The notes under the pieces: generated by a model | The model's input: only the letters and a program-made list of their open reading frames with translations | The model's database searches: none | What the model was told of the DNA's origin: nothing | In this document: positions 43,483 to 54,293 of the stretch, in pieces | Numbering within the stretch: the first letter of the stretch is position 1 | Layout of the letters: every line of letters begins with the position of its first letter | Translations under genes and position numbers: made by a program | From: Perkinsus olseni | Taxonomy: Eukaryota > Perkinsozoa > Perkinsida > Perkinsidae | Assembly (NCBI GenBank): GCA_013115135.1 | Contig: JABANP010000364.1 | Location: 1 to 54,293, forward strand | DNA length: 54,293 nucleotides | Direction: 5' to 3'

Positions 43483-44835
43483 CGTCGATGCTCATTGGGA
43501 AGAGGCAGCAGAATTGTTCAATACGGCTCACTTCGAATTAGACGAGCTATTCTGGCAGCAGAGGCTTGCGGATTCCGCAATGCGGAAGAGGAATCGCTGG
43601 ACCAGCGACGCTGGCAGGGTCGTTGGTTTCGCAATAAATATTTGTTTCCTTCCAAAGGAAATAAGGAAAAATTCCGTGATGAGAATTTTCATATCTGAGA
43701 GGGCTGGAGTTGAGTGTGATTTGGGGGAAATGTGGTATCTGTTCTGGAATTAATCGACCGGTTCACAAGCGATCACTGAGACTCACTTTCGGCACAAAAA
43801 CACCCGATGGCTATGCGGTGCATGAACACTGGTTTTCCTCTTTTCGAGAGGGACCAAACACTCTCTTGACTTTTTTCGTCAATATCGTTGTTTTCAACTT
43901 CAGGCGTGTTTTCCCATAATTTTCCAGCCAATTTTTCGATCATGAAAATAAATGAGGACGTAAAAATTGAGGGAAAACGGTGCATTCTGGTGCCGTACAA
44001 ACGCGAGATGGTAAACTAACTTTGGGTAGTTTTTAGGGAGCTTGAATGAAGTCAGGTCGAGACGTACCACTCCTGGATGGCGAACTCAGAGCAGCTGCGT
44101 GAAGATACGGAAAGCGAGCTGTTGACCCCTGAAGAAGAGTGCGTTCGGGACGGAAGCTTCGAGCGCCCACGGTTAGAGTGGATCCTGCCAGGAGGGAAGG
44201 AGATGGTCTGGTCTGCTCCTTCTGCTCGAAAATCCCGGTTTACCGTCCGCGAACTCGCTTAACATTGGGAAGAGAGCTCGTGTCGCGAATCGATCAGCCG
44301 GGGAGAAGGCACTTCTGCCTGGCGAGTCGCCAGTGGCGACCACCAACGTTACGATCGAGTCGAGACCGGGCTCTACTGCCCGCTCGTTGTGATAGCGTTC
44401 GGGCGTGTAACTGAATAACGTAACACAGAGCTCATCGTTAAGTTGCTAGAACATCGGTACCAAGTCTAACTAAGCCGGCGACGGCGTTGGACTTTGAACT
44501 AACACACACACGGTGTTCTCGTTCTGAGCTTGACGATGTGTCTTCTGCGAGTGCGAGGAGTCACTCGTTTGCGTAGGTTGAATCCCTAGAGAATAGAAGA
44601 ATCTTAGCTCGCCAATTGAAGCCTGATTTGCCTAGGAAATCAGACTGAGAAGTTCACGCCCGAATGAAGCGGCTGGTGTTGGTGTTGCTTATGCACCGTC
44701 TGTGAGTATCTCGAGTCGCTTCAAGTGGCGTGAATCTTGGCGCGCCAAGATACTCATAATCGATCAACCGTTTCACGCTTCACGGCCTCTTCGGCTTGGC
44801 CGTGATGATTAGCCTCAGACCCTGCGCTGTGTTCG
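43483..44835. other. Interval with only weak ORFs
   Basis: Short frames at 43514-43753 and 44077-44262 look partly protein-like but have no homology or splice support. An 18-base even palindrome, ATCTTGGCGCGCCAAGAT, lies near 44733-44750. Confidence 0.35.
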
Positions 44836-45430
44836 TTGGTCAACTCTGCTGTTTCCCGTTTTGTGTATAAGCCCTCATCGGGAAGTCAAAACGTGAGGCC
44901 AGGCGGAACGGGAGGAGGCCTTCAGAAGGGGCATTTCTCGGTCACCTGCGGTGCCTGTGTAGGTATGAGATGCAAGCATCCTGGCATGATGACGATGACA
45001 AGCTCATCTTCATCGTCTTGGACAAGTCACGAGAAGCCGACCCACGACTTGGGAAAGTCGCTGCTGGTGAGAAATACTTCATTCTCCGCTGGTTAAGTTG
45101 ACGATATCTCTCGTGTATTATGGAACTTGGTTGTGATACTGTCATTGTTGCACGTGATATTTTCTCTCCTGTTAAACTTGGACTTGGCATTGGCATTCTT
45201 GGAGTTAACAAATTCGACACGTGTCCTTTGGATGTTTACCTTCGAACTCGCTTGTGACATTGTCCTTGTCTGTTCACTTGTCAAACATGCACGGGAAATG
45301 GTTTAGTCAGCCGTCGTGTCTACGTCTGCCACCACCCGTTGTCATTCGTGTGGGTTTGCAGTTCAACGCTTACGGTTCCTGCGTAGTGAGACTCTCGCCG
45401 ACGTACTCAGCTAGGGGCTCTCTGTAGTGA

Positions 45431-46081
45431 TTGATCCGCAGTGTGATGGTTCGTGAAGAGGCTCTTCTGAGGGGTATATTCTGCTGTGGTGCTGTCACTG
45501 ACAATATGGAATTCGAAGGAGCAGCTCTCAGATTGCAGTATGCTCTTATTGTGACTGGTTTAGTAGGATGTCAAAAACTGCTAGCACGTCGACCAGATCT
45601 AGTTGTCGTGCTGTTTCTGACAGTAGGGAGATTGTAATACTCATCTGAATCTGCTTGAGAATTTTAGATGAGTATTAGGGATTCTGTAGGGGGTTGTTTA
45701 GGTCACAGGAGGGCCTCGTTGTGACTGGTATAAAAGAATTATAAGACCGCTACCTCCTCAAGTGCATGAGAATGATCAGTCGTTCACACTAAGTATTGTA
45801 CCTGATACAATATGATACAATGTATCATTTTCTCAGGCGGAGCGATGTGCGGTGATGTTGGCTGTTTTATATCGGAAGTTGAAGATGAGGATCATCCTGG
45901 CAAGACTATCAAAGGTGACATGGCAGCTGCCTGCTGCCTTATTTGGTTCGCCTGGGAAACGTTTAGTGTATGTCTTAGCGTCATGTTTACTCGCTGTATC
46001 ATCAGGGAAATTCACGAGGGGAACAGAAAGTTGAAGTCTCTTGTTGGCTCAGTCGCTAACTTACCGTCGTCGAAACCCTGA
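45431..46081 (+). CDS. Hypothetical small membrane protein (exons uncertain)
   Basis: Two plus-strand segments look coding. One is MEFEGAALRLQYALIVTGLV with a Leu/Val-rich span (45505-45637). The other is CLIWFAWETFSVCLSVMFTR with a charged C-terminus (about 45850-46081). Together they suggest a polytopic membrane protein with a cytosolic Lys/Glu tail. An upstream segment near 45355 (GLQFNAYGSCVVRLSP) may belong. Boundaries are not resolved and no family is recognised. Confidence 0.35.
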
Positions 46082-47259
46082 GGGTAGTAAATAATAGAAG
46101 TACGGAATAGCAACGAATCTAGACTAAAATTACGCTGGGCAAGTGGATAGTGCCATGGCTCGTTGTCTGTCTCAGAAGCAGAGGTGTCTGTAATGACCGC
46201 AGTGCCTTCCAGTAGACGAAAAGGGATAGCAAGAGAAGCCGTGACACTTGTGGAGGAGTACTGTCGAACGGCCCTCGGCGTCGATAGGTGAGGACGCGAA
46301 CTTGGAGTGGCTGGGGTTGAGTTCGGAAGCGGTGGAGTTTATACAGTCCAGTCGGAAAAAGCTGTCCAGTGCGGATTTAAACCGCCTAGCTTGTGAATTT
46401 CGAAGCGCCGCTGGGCTAACTAGCCACACAGATTTGTATTACAAAGAGTTTTATTCCTTGGGTCTGGCAGGTTCATAGCGAAGATTCGGTTGTCGAACAA
46501 AGCATCTCGAGCGATGTTCGCCTCGCTGGGGTATACTGAAGTTAAGATTGTCGAGTGCTTTGGCGAAGTTCACTGCTTGAAGACCTTCTAGTCCAACTGC
46601 GGACTGCCTCTTCGTCTTTCTCGCTCGCCCTGTGTTGATTGGGACTTCATCGTCCTCAATGCGATTGAAGTATACGTTAGTAACGAATGCTCTTGCCAAT
46701 GTAATACATTGGCAAGAGCAGCAGCAGCAGCCACGACAGGAGCGAAAGAGCGGGACAATCCGTTGTGTGCTGTTCTCCTCACAGTGTGTTTAGTTTCTTT
46801 GCGAAAGATGCGTCGTAGTGTTTTTAATGTATCGACACGCGAAGTGTCTCGTGATAAAATCTCCGGTGTTCGTCCGTGCCCATCCACGCAGGACCAGATC
46901 CCTGGGGCGTGACTTGTGTTGAGCATTGAGTAACCTTGACAGTAAACGCAAGTCATCGGACATAGTCTCAGTAGTTCTTCACAGTTCCAAAGACGCCTGA
47001 ATCATATTGAGCTAACATTGAGACTTCCTTCTTTCTATTCTTCATATGTTCATGCGTGCTACTAGCGATAAAAGTATTGCAAGTTTCCAAGTTTCGGCAA
47101 CGAGTTGAAACACGTGGATCTCGCCTGAATGAGCACGCGTGCACCACCCACTCGGCGATCCGTTGGTTCTGGCAAATACTTGGCGGGAATTTTATTGAGT
47201 TTAGTAGGGCGCGGAGCGGAGCTCGGACGAGATCAAGTTGAGTATCTTTACGACCGGTC
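46082..47259. other. Interval with weak ORFs and a long palindrome
   Basis: A plus frame 46248-46478 (LEWLGLSSEAVEFIQSSRKK) might be an exon, but nothing flanks it convincingly. The 33-base palindrome at 46688-46720 is listed separately. Confidence 0.35.
46688..46720. repeat. Perfect 16+1+16 palindrome
   Basis: TGCTCTTGCCAATGTA, A, TACATTGGCAAGAGCA, followed by GCAGCAGCAGC. No gene overlaps it convincingly. Confidence 0.95.
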
Positions 47260-47548
47260 ATGGCGGAACTGGATCACATTGTCGTAGCGGTAGAGAATCT
47301 TGAAGACTCGATAGGAGCCTTCGAGGAAGCTACAGGTGTCCGCCCCGTTGTTGGTGGAAGTCACGGCGGCAGAGGTAGCTAAAACGCTTCGAAGAGATGT
47401 TCTCGTGTGAAACTACAGTGACCCTTGTTCTTCTCAGGCACTCGGAATGCGCTGCTTGCTCTCGGACCGCAACTCTATCTGGAGTTACTCGCGCGTGATC
47501 ATTCCCAGGCTAACGGTGAGCACCCAGCGTGGCTCGGAGCGATGGACT
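47260..47548 (+). CDS. Glyoxalase-like (VOC superfamily) protein, 5' exons
   Basis: Exon 1 (47260-47374) begins MAELDHIVVAVENLEDSIGA. Exon 2 (47438-47548) continues in frame with GTRNALLALGPQLYLELLAR and HPAWLGAM, then meets a GTAAGT donor. The order LDH-x-VVA, then a GGxHxGxGT loop, then N-x-L-x2-LG-x2-YLEL is typical of the glyoxalase-like family best known from bacteria (Glyoxalase_3-like). The His of LDHIV and the Glu of YLEL are the usual metal-ligand positions of the first beta-alpha-beta unit. The second half was not recovered; candidate open segments at 47741-48070 show no clear match. The substrate is unknown. Confidence 0.75.
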
Positions 47549-48730
47549 GTAAGTTGAGAATGGTCACTGGAGAATCTCGTTCCTTATTGTCGATACATTT
47601 GCCTGTCCCCGCGAGTGCTATTGTGTTGGCTGAGCTACGATGTTTCTGTCGCAGTTCTGCGTTGGTATGATAAGTTCACGTTTCGCTTTTTGAACTAAAA
47701 AACATTGTAGGCTACATTTAGTAGCCCAGCTAACCCGATAGTGAGGTCTTTGCAGGCTCAGCATGCGGTTCGCTTCCCAGCGATATGTTTCCACGATATG
47801 TATCTACCTCTCCGCCCGACGTGTCGTCCTCGTGACGCTGTTGGACACTATGAAATCGAATACCGCTCGTGGGAGTCTGCGTCGCTCCCGCACACTGAGG
47901 CGGCACATTTGCTCGATCGGTGCGAATCAGAAAAGACTTTCTCGTTTCCTGCTGATCCTCTGGGGCCTCCTGGATCCTCGGGCAAGCTTTCCTTTGTTGC
48001 TATCCTACCCGGGATGGCGGCTGCGTTGTTGAATTTGGGCCCTAGTTTCTTTCTCACTGTGAATCGCTGAGCTTGTTCACCGGTTGGACTTGCGCCCGCT
48101 GCCCGATGTGCTTCGTGACATTGTGTTCTCGTCGTAGATGCCCCTGGCCTCGGTCGCCTCACAACCTTCTGTGTGCGAGTCCCGTCCGAGGATGTCGACG
48201 ATCGTTTCAAACACTGTTCGAGGAAGAAGGTGGATGGATCGGTGAGTCACGCTTCGCTGTATCCTCAGCGAACAGAACTCAGTCCGTCTGTATCTTCTTT
48301 GACAATGTCTATGATGCTACATAATTTTAATTTGATTTGGCAAATCTGAAGCGTGCCGGTTTTTCGCTCGCCCACTTATCAGCGTCCGGTCGCGAAGCGC
48401 GTTTGATTATCTTGCAATTTTTATATACTGTCATTCTACGTTATACCTACGTTTTTCACAGCGCTGGTGAAATCACTTTTTTTCTGGAAATATTTTACGG
48501 AAAAACAATTTGGAGTAGTTCCTAAAATCCGAGAGAAAAGTACAGATTTCAAGGAAAGCATCTATGGGGATCTACTCGCCTCAAGAAACAGCTCCGGGAT
48601 CTAGTTGCTCTCTCGGGCTTCCTGTTACTGCCTTCACCCGCGATCCAGGGGTTCTTGTTGTTGCTTTTTCTCCCGACTGCCGCGCGGGGTTCCTTGGATT
48701 TCGGCCTCCACCCATCTGAATGATCGCCAT
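47549..48730. other. Probable 3' part of the glyoxalase-like gene, unresolved
   Basis: Open plus-strand frames at 47741-48070 overlap in two phases and follow a plausible TTTGCAG acceptor near 47756. I could not align either to the family with confidence. The rest shows no gene. Confidence 0.3.
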
Positions 48731-49234
48731 GACTACCGGTGGCCCTGAAACTTGCTGTGATGATGTGTTCCGCTCCGCCAGGTTCTCGAATGGCAAGTGG
48801 ACGCCTTAGATCACGAGCATGCTCACGTAGCTCAGCTGCCGCAAGAAGGCACCTCGCCATTCCGCGTGAGCTGGTGTGGCTCGGAGCACCCTGCTGCTGG
48901 CGCTCCTAAGGGGTGAGTCTGATGTCATACCAACTTTCCCGAGAATCGCGGTGAAGGCTACCGCTCCTTGTACGAGGCCCAAAGCTTTAGTATCGGTTCT
49001 CGCTCTCTGAACAGTCCTATGCGGGATTTTTTTCCGCGAAAAAACTTGATCGGAAAAGAAGACTATTTCCGACCTCATCTCCGATACGACGCCAGGGCTG
49101 AACTTTCCCCTCTTCACATCGTATGGCGGATCAGGTGCGAGCTGCCTTTGCTAGAGCGCGTCGCAGTTCTGCCAGAAGGAGGGGAGAAGACGGAACCGAT
49201 CTACGTGGACGGGATGTTTTCGTTGAAGACGTGA
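48731..49234 (+). CDS. Hypothetical protein (weak)
   Basis: A plus frame 48968-49234 reads YEAQSFSIGSRSLNSPMRDF and later SPLHIVWRIRCELPLLERVA and EKTEPIYVDGMFSLKT, followed by a GTGAGT donor. Upstream pieces (MTTGGPETCCDDVF at 48731) could be a first exon. The composition is protein-like, but I recognise no family and the joins are not verified. Confidence 0.3.
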
Positions 49235-49957
49235 GTCCGAGGCATGCTGATGGAAGCTCTCACTGGCCTCTTCGTTTTTAGAGCTTTCACCCCCCAAACG
49301 CCGCTAGGATCGAAACTCCGACTCCGAGCTACTTTAAAGACCCCGCGCGGAAACCTTGTTCTTCAATGATTTTTTATGAGTTTTTAATAGCTTCCCGTTT
49401 ATCGGTTAGCTGGCTGGTCGTGTTCGCTCGAGGCCTCGCTTTAGGGGCCTCGGGCTATGTGGTGCCTGTTGTGATTTTGAGGCTTTCGACGACGCTGGCT
49501 GAATCTCATCAGTGTCGATTTTTGCTCGCAATCCCGGTCGAAAATAACCAAATCTGAATCGGACTCTGTGATAGAGTATTATATCTCAGTCTTTATGAGT
49601 AGCCTTATGACTAGTTGTTTGCGTACAGCATATTGCGCAGTAGTGATCTATTCTTTCATAGCGTAGACAACTATTGCACGCACATACATAAGGTGCGACT
49701 TTTACTCCTTCGGGGCCTAGCGTTACCAGTGGTCAGCTTGACGGCTACCCAAAACGTTACATCTCCTCTGCTCGACATGTCTGGAAGTACGTGGGAAATG
49801 TGCTCTCAGTCTCGAAGCTATGAAGTTTCAACCGTCATACGTGAAGTGGCAATTTTTGAAGTGGAAAAAAGCGAAAATTACGATGCGAATTTCACGAATT
49901 TTGCGATGTGAAATTTGTGCTTTCACTAGTGTTTTTCATATCGCGGGTGGAACTCCA
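49235..49957. other. Gene-free interval upstream of AK7
   Basis: No supported exon. Sequence just before the AK7 start is AT-rich. Confidence 0.4.
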
Positions 49958-52900
49958 ATGAGAATCTTCATCAACAACGCTGATACTTATGTTGGGAATG
50001 CTCTATGTGCTGACCTCCAGAAGATCCTCGAGACGCCTACTAGGATCTATGCCACAGTTAAGGGAGGAGACGAGTGCCAGGTTAGCGGGCAGGGTCTTTA
50101 TGTCCATGCTCGTATAGGTGCACAGGTACCACCGCCGGTGAGGAGAATAGTGTCTCGTAGAGACCAGTCGAACGTCCTGAAGGCGGTCTCTCAGTCTCAT
50201 CTGGCTGTGTGAGGCTTCGACCCATTCTCGTCTAGATGCTTTTCGGTCCTTTCGCGCTAGGTTCGACCTCCATAGCAGTGATCTCGCGGAAGTCGACTTC
50301 GTATTGAGACGCCTGAAGTCTCAGCCCTTGGATCAGCAGCTGGTGGCGTGTCTCCTTTTCTAACCTCTCCAGCGCATGCTCGACCAGGTACTGGTTTTGA
50401 TCTCCAGTGTGATGGTTTGGGCGAAAACTAAGCCTAATAGTGTAGGCGGCCCTGTGCGAAGTGCAGGACAGGTGGAGAGATTGTTAGGTTGATGAGAGCG
50501 TCGGTGATGGCTCTGTGCCTGAGACAGCGAGTGAAAACCCTTCTGACGCGGAGCAGCTGCAGGGTTCTGAAACTGCGGTGAGTAGGGGACGCTGGTCGAG
50601 GATTGTTATCACCACCCAAGCCCGACATGAGTGATACTGCTAAGAGCCTGGCCTTTATAGATAGAGCAGAAAGAAATCCTACTAGCGTTAGGAGACAGGT
50701 CACCTGTCACAGGTGAATTGTGTGCTCATACAATTATAGTACCACACCTCCAAGAAATCCTCCGTGCTCCTGACCGCGGGGTGACTGTTATCAGTCCAAA
50801 CCCGACATGAGTGATACTGATAGAAGCCTGGTATTTTTGGATACAGTAGAAGTAAATACTACCAGGGGATGAGTTGTGTGCTCCCATTATCACACCGCCG
50901 CACTCTGCATCGCCCGGAGAGCTGACCGTGCGTGAAGGTACTCACGGACGCCGACTGGCGCAGGCGGGTGCCGTCAAGTCGCTATCGGAGCTGGAAGACG
51001 CTGGAGACCTTGGCCTTGTCACTAAATTCCTTGGGCAACATCAACGCGTGAGTACCGGGGAGCGCGTGGAGTGTTGTTTTTCCCTTCCTCGTAGCGTTCC
51101 TGAGTCGGGGGCCCCGACCTCACAGAGCAATGGCTGTTTTGCCGAATTTTTGCGGAATTTTTCCGATTCTTTAGGAATTCCTGCCGAATTTTCCCGATTT
51201 TCTGAGTCTCTAGGTACGTTGTCTGCTCGGGTGTGCTTTACGGAAACGGAGAGCTGGCCTTGTAGGGAGTGGACCCTGCTGAGCGTGGGGGTATCTCTGC
51301 GTTTGGTGGTCGTCAGTTATGACGACTTTCGTGCTGCCTGGCTCGGAGAGGCTACCAACCGTATCATTGGTGATGGCGAGAACATTATTCCAACGCTCCA
51401 TGTAAGTCACTCTGACTCGCCTGGCTGGGTCACCTAGCTCTGCCAACTTCTCCGGTGACCGGTCACTAGCTCGGACGGGCTTCGAGGCCCATCCAAGTAG
51501 GGAGCGGTAGTGGTGGTGTGCCTGGGGCGCGCGCGAGATGACAACTATCCGTCGATCGTTCCTGGTTGTCCACTGTGATTGCCTCGCTTGTGGTTTCGGA
51601 ATCTGGAGTACTCATTATCGGAGCTGAACAGTCACCTCGCTCCTTTCGTACCCCCATTCTCCTCACGGGGATGGAACCAATGCACCGTGTCCTCTCAGGT
51701 GCGCGACCTAGCCCGTTGCGTGAGGCACCTGTCAGCAGCCACCGAGGAGCAATCGTGAGTCCCTCTGAGAGACCACACGCGCAGTACACCCTCGGTCAGT
51801 TACGTCATAGCGGTTGATGACGGTCTCAATAAACAGAAAGAGATTCTCACGGCTATCGTGGATCATCTGGGTGAGAGGGGACATGAGCCCAGCTCATAAC
51901 GCTGGGGCGCAGGCACTGACGTCGAGATTCCCAAGATCTCCTATGACCAAGCGGTAGCTTGCCTCGATGAACGCGAAGTGAGTCACTGAAAATGGGAAGC
52001 ACTCTTTACTTCGCACCCTTCCCATCTTTCCTAAATTCTTGAAAGAAAGGGAAAAATCTATTTTTCCTTGCGCCACTGGCGTTACCTCGAGTAACATCGA
52101 AGCGGGGCCTAGGCGTTTTCGATGAGGAATCATCTCCTGTGAAAAACAGCAATTTCGTGAGCGTCATTTTGAGTAACGTCAGAACAGGGTGTGGGCCCTT
52201 TCAATAGGAATTGTCTCTCGTGAAAGACGCCAAAAACCAGCAGTGTTATCACCCCCAGCCGCGGAGGGTTTGGTAGGTCGTCACTGTGACACAACGTAGC
52301 AGTGTCGCCACTGCGCTTTGGAAGAGCGCACGGAAACCGAAGCTTCTCGACAATCTGTCTGATTGCACTGCATATCAACGCTACAGAGAGTCCCTAACTG
52401 AGCACATCGGCAAGAGTCTAAGCCGGAACCGGCGATGGACTATAAACTCACAGACACGGAAACCAACGCTATCATGATCAGATGGCGATGAACCCTCATG
52501 ATCGGTGTTTATCCTTTTTCTTTCCCGACAGGCGTTCCTTCTGGACGTGCGTCTTCAAGCCTCTGATTTCCTCCATCACCCTGAGTTCACCTGGTGGAGT
52601 AAACAGGGCCCCGTCGCTGCCATCGACAAGCTCATTGTCGAGTATCCACAGCAGTCATCTGGCGGTCGTCGACCCTCCCCTGCAGATTCTGTGCCTGGAG
52701 GAACTTGCGACCACTTAAACTCGTTCTGATCGGTCCACCAGCTTCGGGTAAAACCTTTTACGCGGCGAAGATGGCCGAGAGGTAGGCAAAAAGTCTGCCC
52801 GCTGGAAAAGCCTTCTGGTCAGCTACCGTCTCGTCCACGTTACGGTTGGGCCTGTCGTCCAGGAGGCGTTGGCCCGCGGGAAGAAGGTGAAGGCAATGGT

Positions 52901-54001
52901 CGATCCAGAAGCGCAGGAGGGCGATGCAGAACCGGTGGATGTCGAGTCCCTGGACGACAGAGACAGGCAGGAAGACTTGTGGTGGACCATCGGAGTTTCG
53001 CCCGTGACATGAAAAACACTACAGCAGAACAAATTTAGCATTTTAACTTTGCGGAAAAACGGCACTTCACGGGTGACACTCCAATGGAAGCAATTGATTT
53101 AATTGCTGACAAACTCCGACTCAGAACTGAGTAACTCCTGTCGGGCTCAGGTTCTCCTTGAACCTGCTCGACCAGTGGGAGGAGCTCCAGGGGACTCAGC
53201 CCAACCCGAGGCTCCCTGCGCCGATGGTGCTGCGCTTGAAGGCATTTCTCGGTTTTTTGGGACGATCCTCAGATATGCAAAGCTATCCGCTATGAGCTGG
53301 AGGGAAGGAACGCCTGCAAGTTCAGAGGGTGAGCTGTCACCCGCAAAAAACTGTCATGCGTGCCGGATAGCTATGTCCTTGACGGTTTCCCGCGAACTGC
53401 CGAGGAAGCGCGGGAATTGTTCATGATTCCACCGCCGGGAGAAGAGGGTTTCGATGATGAGAATGAGGATGATGATGAGATCCCAAAGAAGTCGGTCATC
53501 ACCTCCCTGTGGGTTCGGGTCAACTTCGATGGTGTCAGACTCGTTGTTGACGACGCCATCCGTCCTGGCTGGGCGTTCCTCCTCAAAAGCGAGCTCGACG
53601 CCTGCAGGTAATTTTGGTACAGTAATTTTTTCCTGGGTTCCGATCAGGTCACGTCTTGAAGCGCTCACTGAGGCTGAGGCGTCGGGCACGCACAATACTG
53701 TGGAGGACTTTCCAACGCCGAGCGGATGGATGGTGAGAATCATCAGCGTATTCTGTCAACCTCGTGCAGCTCGAGCGGTGAAATCCCGATCGCTTTCTTG
53801 CTGACGAGTTTTCGACGCCGTTCCTGGCGACGGTGTTATTTTTGCGCGACAGTCTAGGTTTCTCTCCTGCATGATCTCAGGACGAAGGAGATTGAGAGCC
53901 ACGGCTCAGTGACGGTCCTCGATGCCCTGAATGATGTTATTGAGGGAGAAAGGACCTGTCGAGAGATCAAGGCAGTACGCGTTGAGGCAAGCGAGCGTTG
54001 A
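49958..54001 (+). CDS. AK7: Adenylate kinase 7 homologue (flagellar-type adenylate kinase)
   Basis: AK7 interconverts ATP, ADP and AMP in cilia and flagella. It has an N-terminal dehydrogenase-like domain followed by a kinase domain. Exons are 49958-50080 (MRIFINNADTYVGNALC), 50126-50208, 50261-50342, 50388-50471 (VLVLISSVMVWAKTKP), 50938-51047, 51214-51261 (YVVCSGVLYGNGE), 51317-51401, 51699-51754, 51800-51870, 51913-51977, 52532-52641, 52686-52781 (P-loop GPPASGKT), 52823 to about 52990, 53151 to about 53227, 53273-53328, 53371 to about 53608 (YVLDGFPRTAEEARELF) and later exons ending TREIKAVR-like before the stop at 53999-54001. Phases agree from exon 1 to 13. The join 52990/53151 and the 3' exons after 53600 are approximate. 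The LID region carries an acidic insert (FDDENEDDDE), as in animal AK7. Confidence 0.9.
50617..50900 (+). repeat. Direct duplication inside AK7 intron 4
   Basis: About 75 bases beginning CCCGACATGAGTGATACTG occur at about 50620 and again near 50803, and a matching GTTGTGTGCTC-like end follows each. Both copies stay open in one frame (KPDMSDTAKSLAFID and KPDMSDTDRSLVFLD). Only the first copy carries the 7+1+7 palindrome CACCTGTCACAGGTG (50701-50715). They may be duplicated cassette exons or intronic duplicates, since known AK7 proteins need no sequence here. Confidence 0.8.
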
Positions 54002-54159
54002 ACCGTTCGTTCAATTCAGGTTGATGGTGTCGATACTGATGACGTGGTGGACATAATATCTCAGTCCATTGAGCATGAAGGATGTAGGGGGTGATTAATT
54101 CTCCCAATCCTGAAGCTCCCTTAGGGGTTGTGGCTTCTCCGCTGCTTCGTAGTCAACGC

Positions 54160-54275
54160 AAGATGGGAAGAGGTGTAAAATCTATTCTCTCTAGCTCTGA
54201 TCGGGATGGTGGGGTATTAGAAAGCATGCAAGAGACGATCGGCGGATGATGAATAACGGGAGTGACACTCACTGC
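54160..54275 (+). repeat. Dispersed repeat, copy 2
   Basis: This copy is homologous, in opposite orientation, to 11305-11410, sharing TCTATTCTCTCTAG, GGGGTATTAG, GCATGC and CGATCGGCG in order. It lies 3' of AK7 at the window edge. Confidence 0.7.
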
Positions 54276-54293
54276 TTAGTCTAAAATGTAGAC

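Noticed and set aside
53354..53743. 129-codon minus-strand ORF at the AK7 3' end
   Set aside because: It is antisense to the exon encoding YVLDGFPRTAEEA, which is clearly adenylate kinase.

Overview
The window comes from an intron-rich nuclear genome of a microbial eukaryote. Conserved proteins are split into many short exons joined by canonical GT-AG introns, several only about 44-50 bases long. An adenylate kinase 7 homologue (a cilium/flagellum-associated family) and a lineage-restricted tandem gene family fit a flagellated alveolate. My best guess is a perkinsid (Perkinsus-like), but that is inference because no rRNA or organelle marker is present.

Layout. 1-4852: degenerate repeats, with seven irregular units that each carry a small hairpin, then a 33-bp minisatellite. 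4853-8461 (+): C-terminal half of a BIG-type ARF guanine-nucleotide exchange factor; no Sec7 domain is visible upstream. 8662-14798 (+): complete sideroflexin. Its 3.26-kb third intron holds a complete serine carboxypeptidase (S10) gene on the opposite strand (9846-12267). 14933-16168 (+): NAA10 N-terminal acetyltransferase. 16913-18242 (-): first member of an unknown, apparently secreted family. 20171-25019: less certain genes, including an acidic tryptophan-motif protein and a coiled-coil protein, both on the minus strand, and a 33-residue zinc-finger micro-ORF. 25434-27913 (+): isoprenylcysteine carboxyl methyltransferase. 28327-39782 (-): four further members of the unknown family in tandem. 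40-46 kb: gene-poor, with minisatellites, a Thr-rich tract and weak ORFs. 47260 (+): 5' part of a glyoxalase-like gene. 49958-54001 (+): AK7 homologue.

The housekeeping genes cover vesicle traffic (ARF-GEF), mitochondrial serine/iron transport (sideroflexin), protein modification (NAA10, ICMT), vacuolar or secreted proteolysis (S10) and flagellar nucleotide balance (AK7). They are adjacent but show no functional linkage.

Two things stand out. First, the five-copy family has repeated beta-rich modules, leader-like N-termini and a C-terminal acidic/tryptophan motif, and its copies change reading frame at recurring places. Second, near-perfect palindromes with exactly one spacer base, often in the order X-n-X'-X, are scattered through the window. 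Comparison of duplicated segments shows at least four arose as local insertions, which is the signature of template-switch mutation. The carboxypeptidase also has unusual substitutions in its carboxylate-binding residues.
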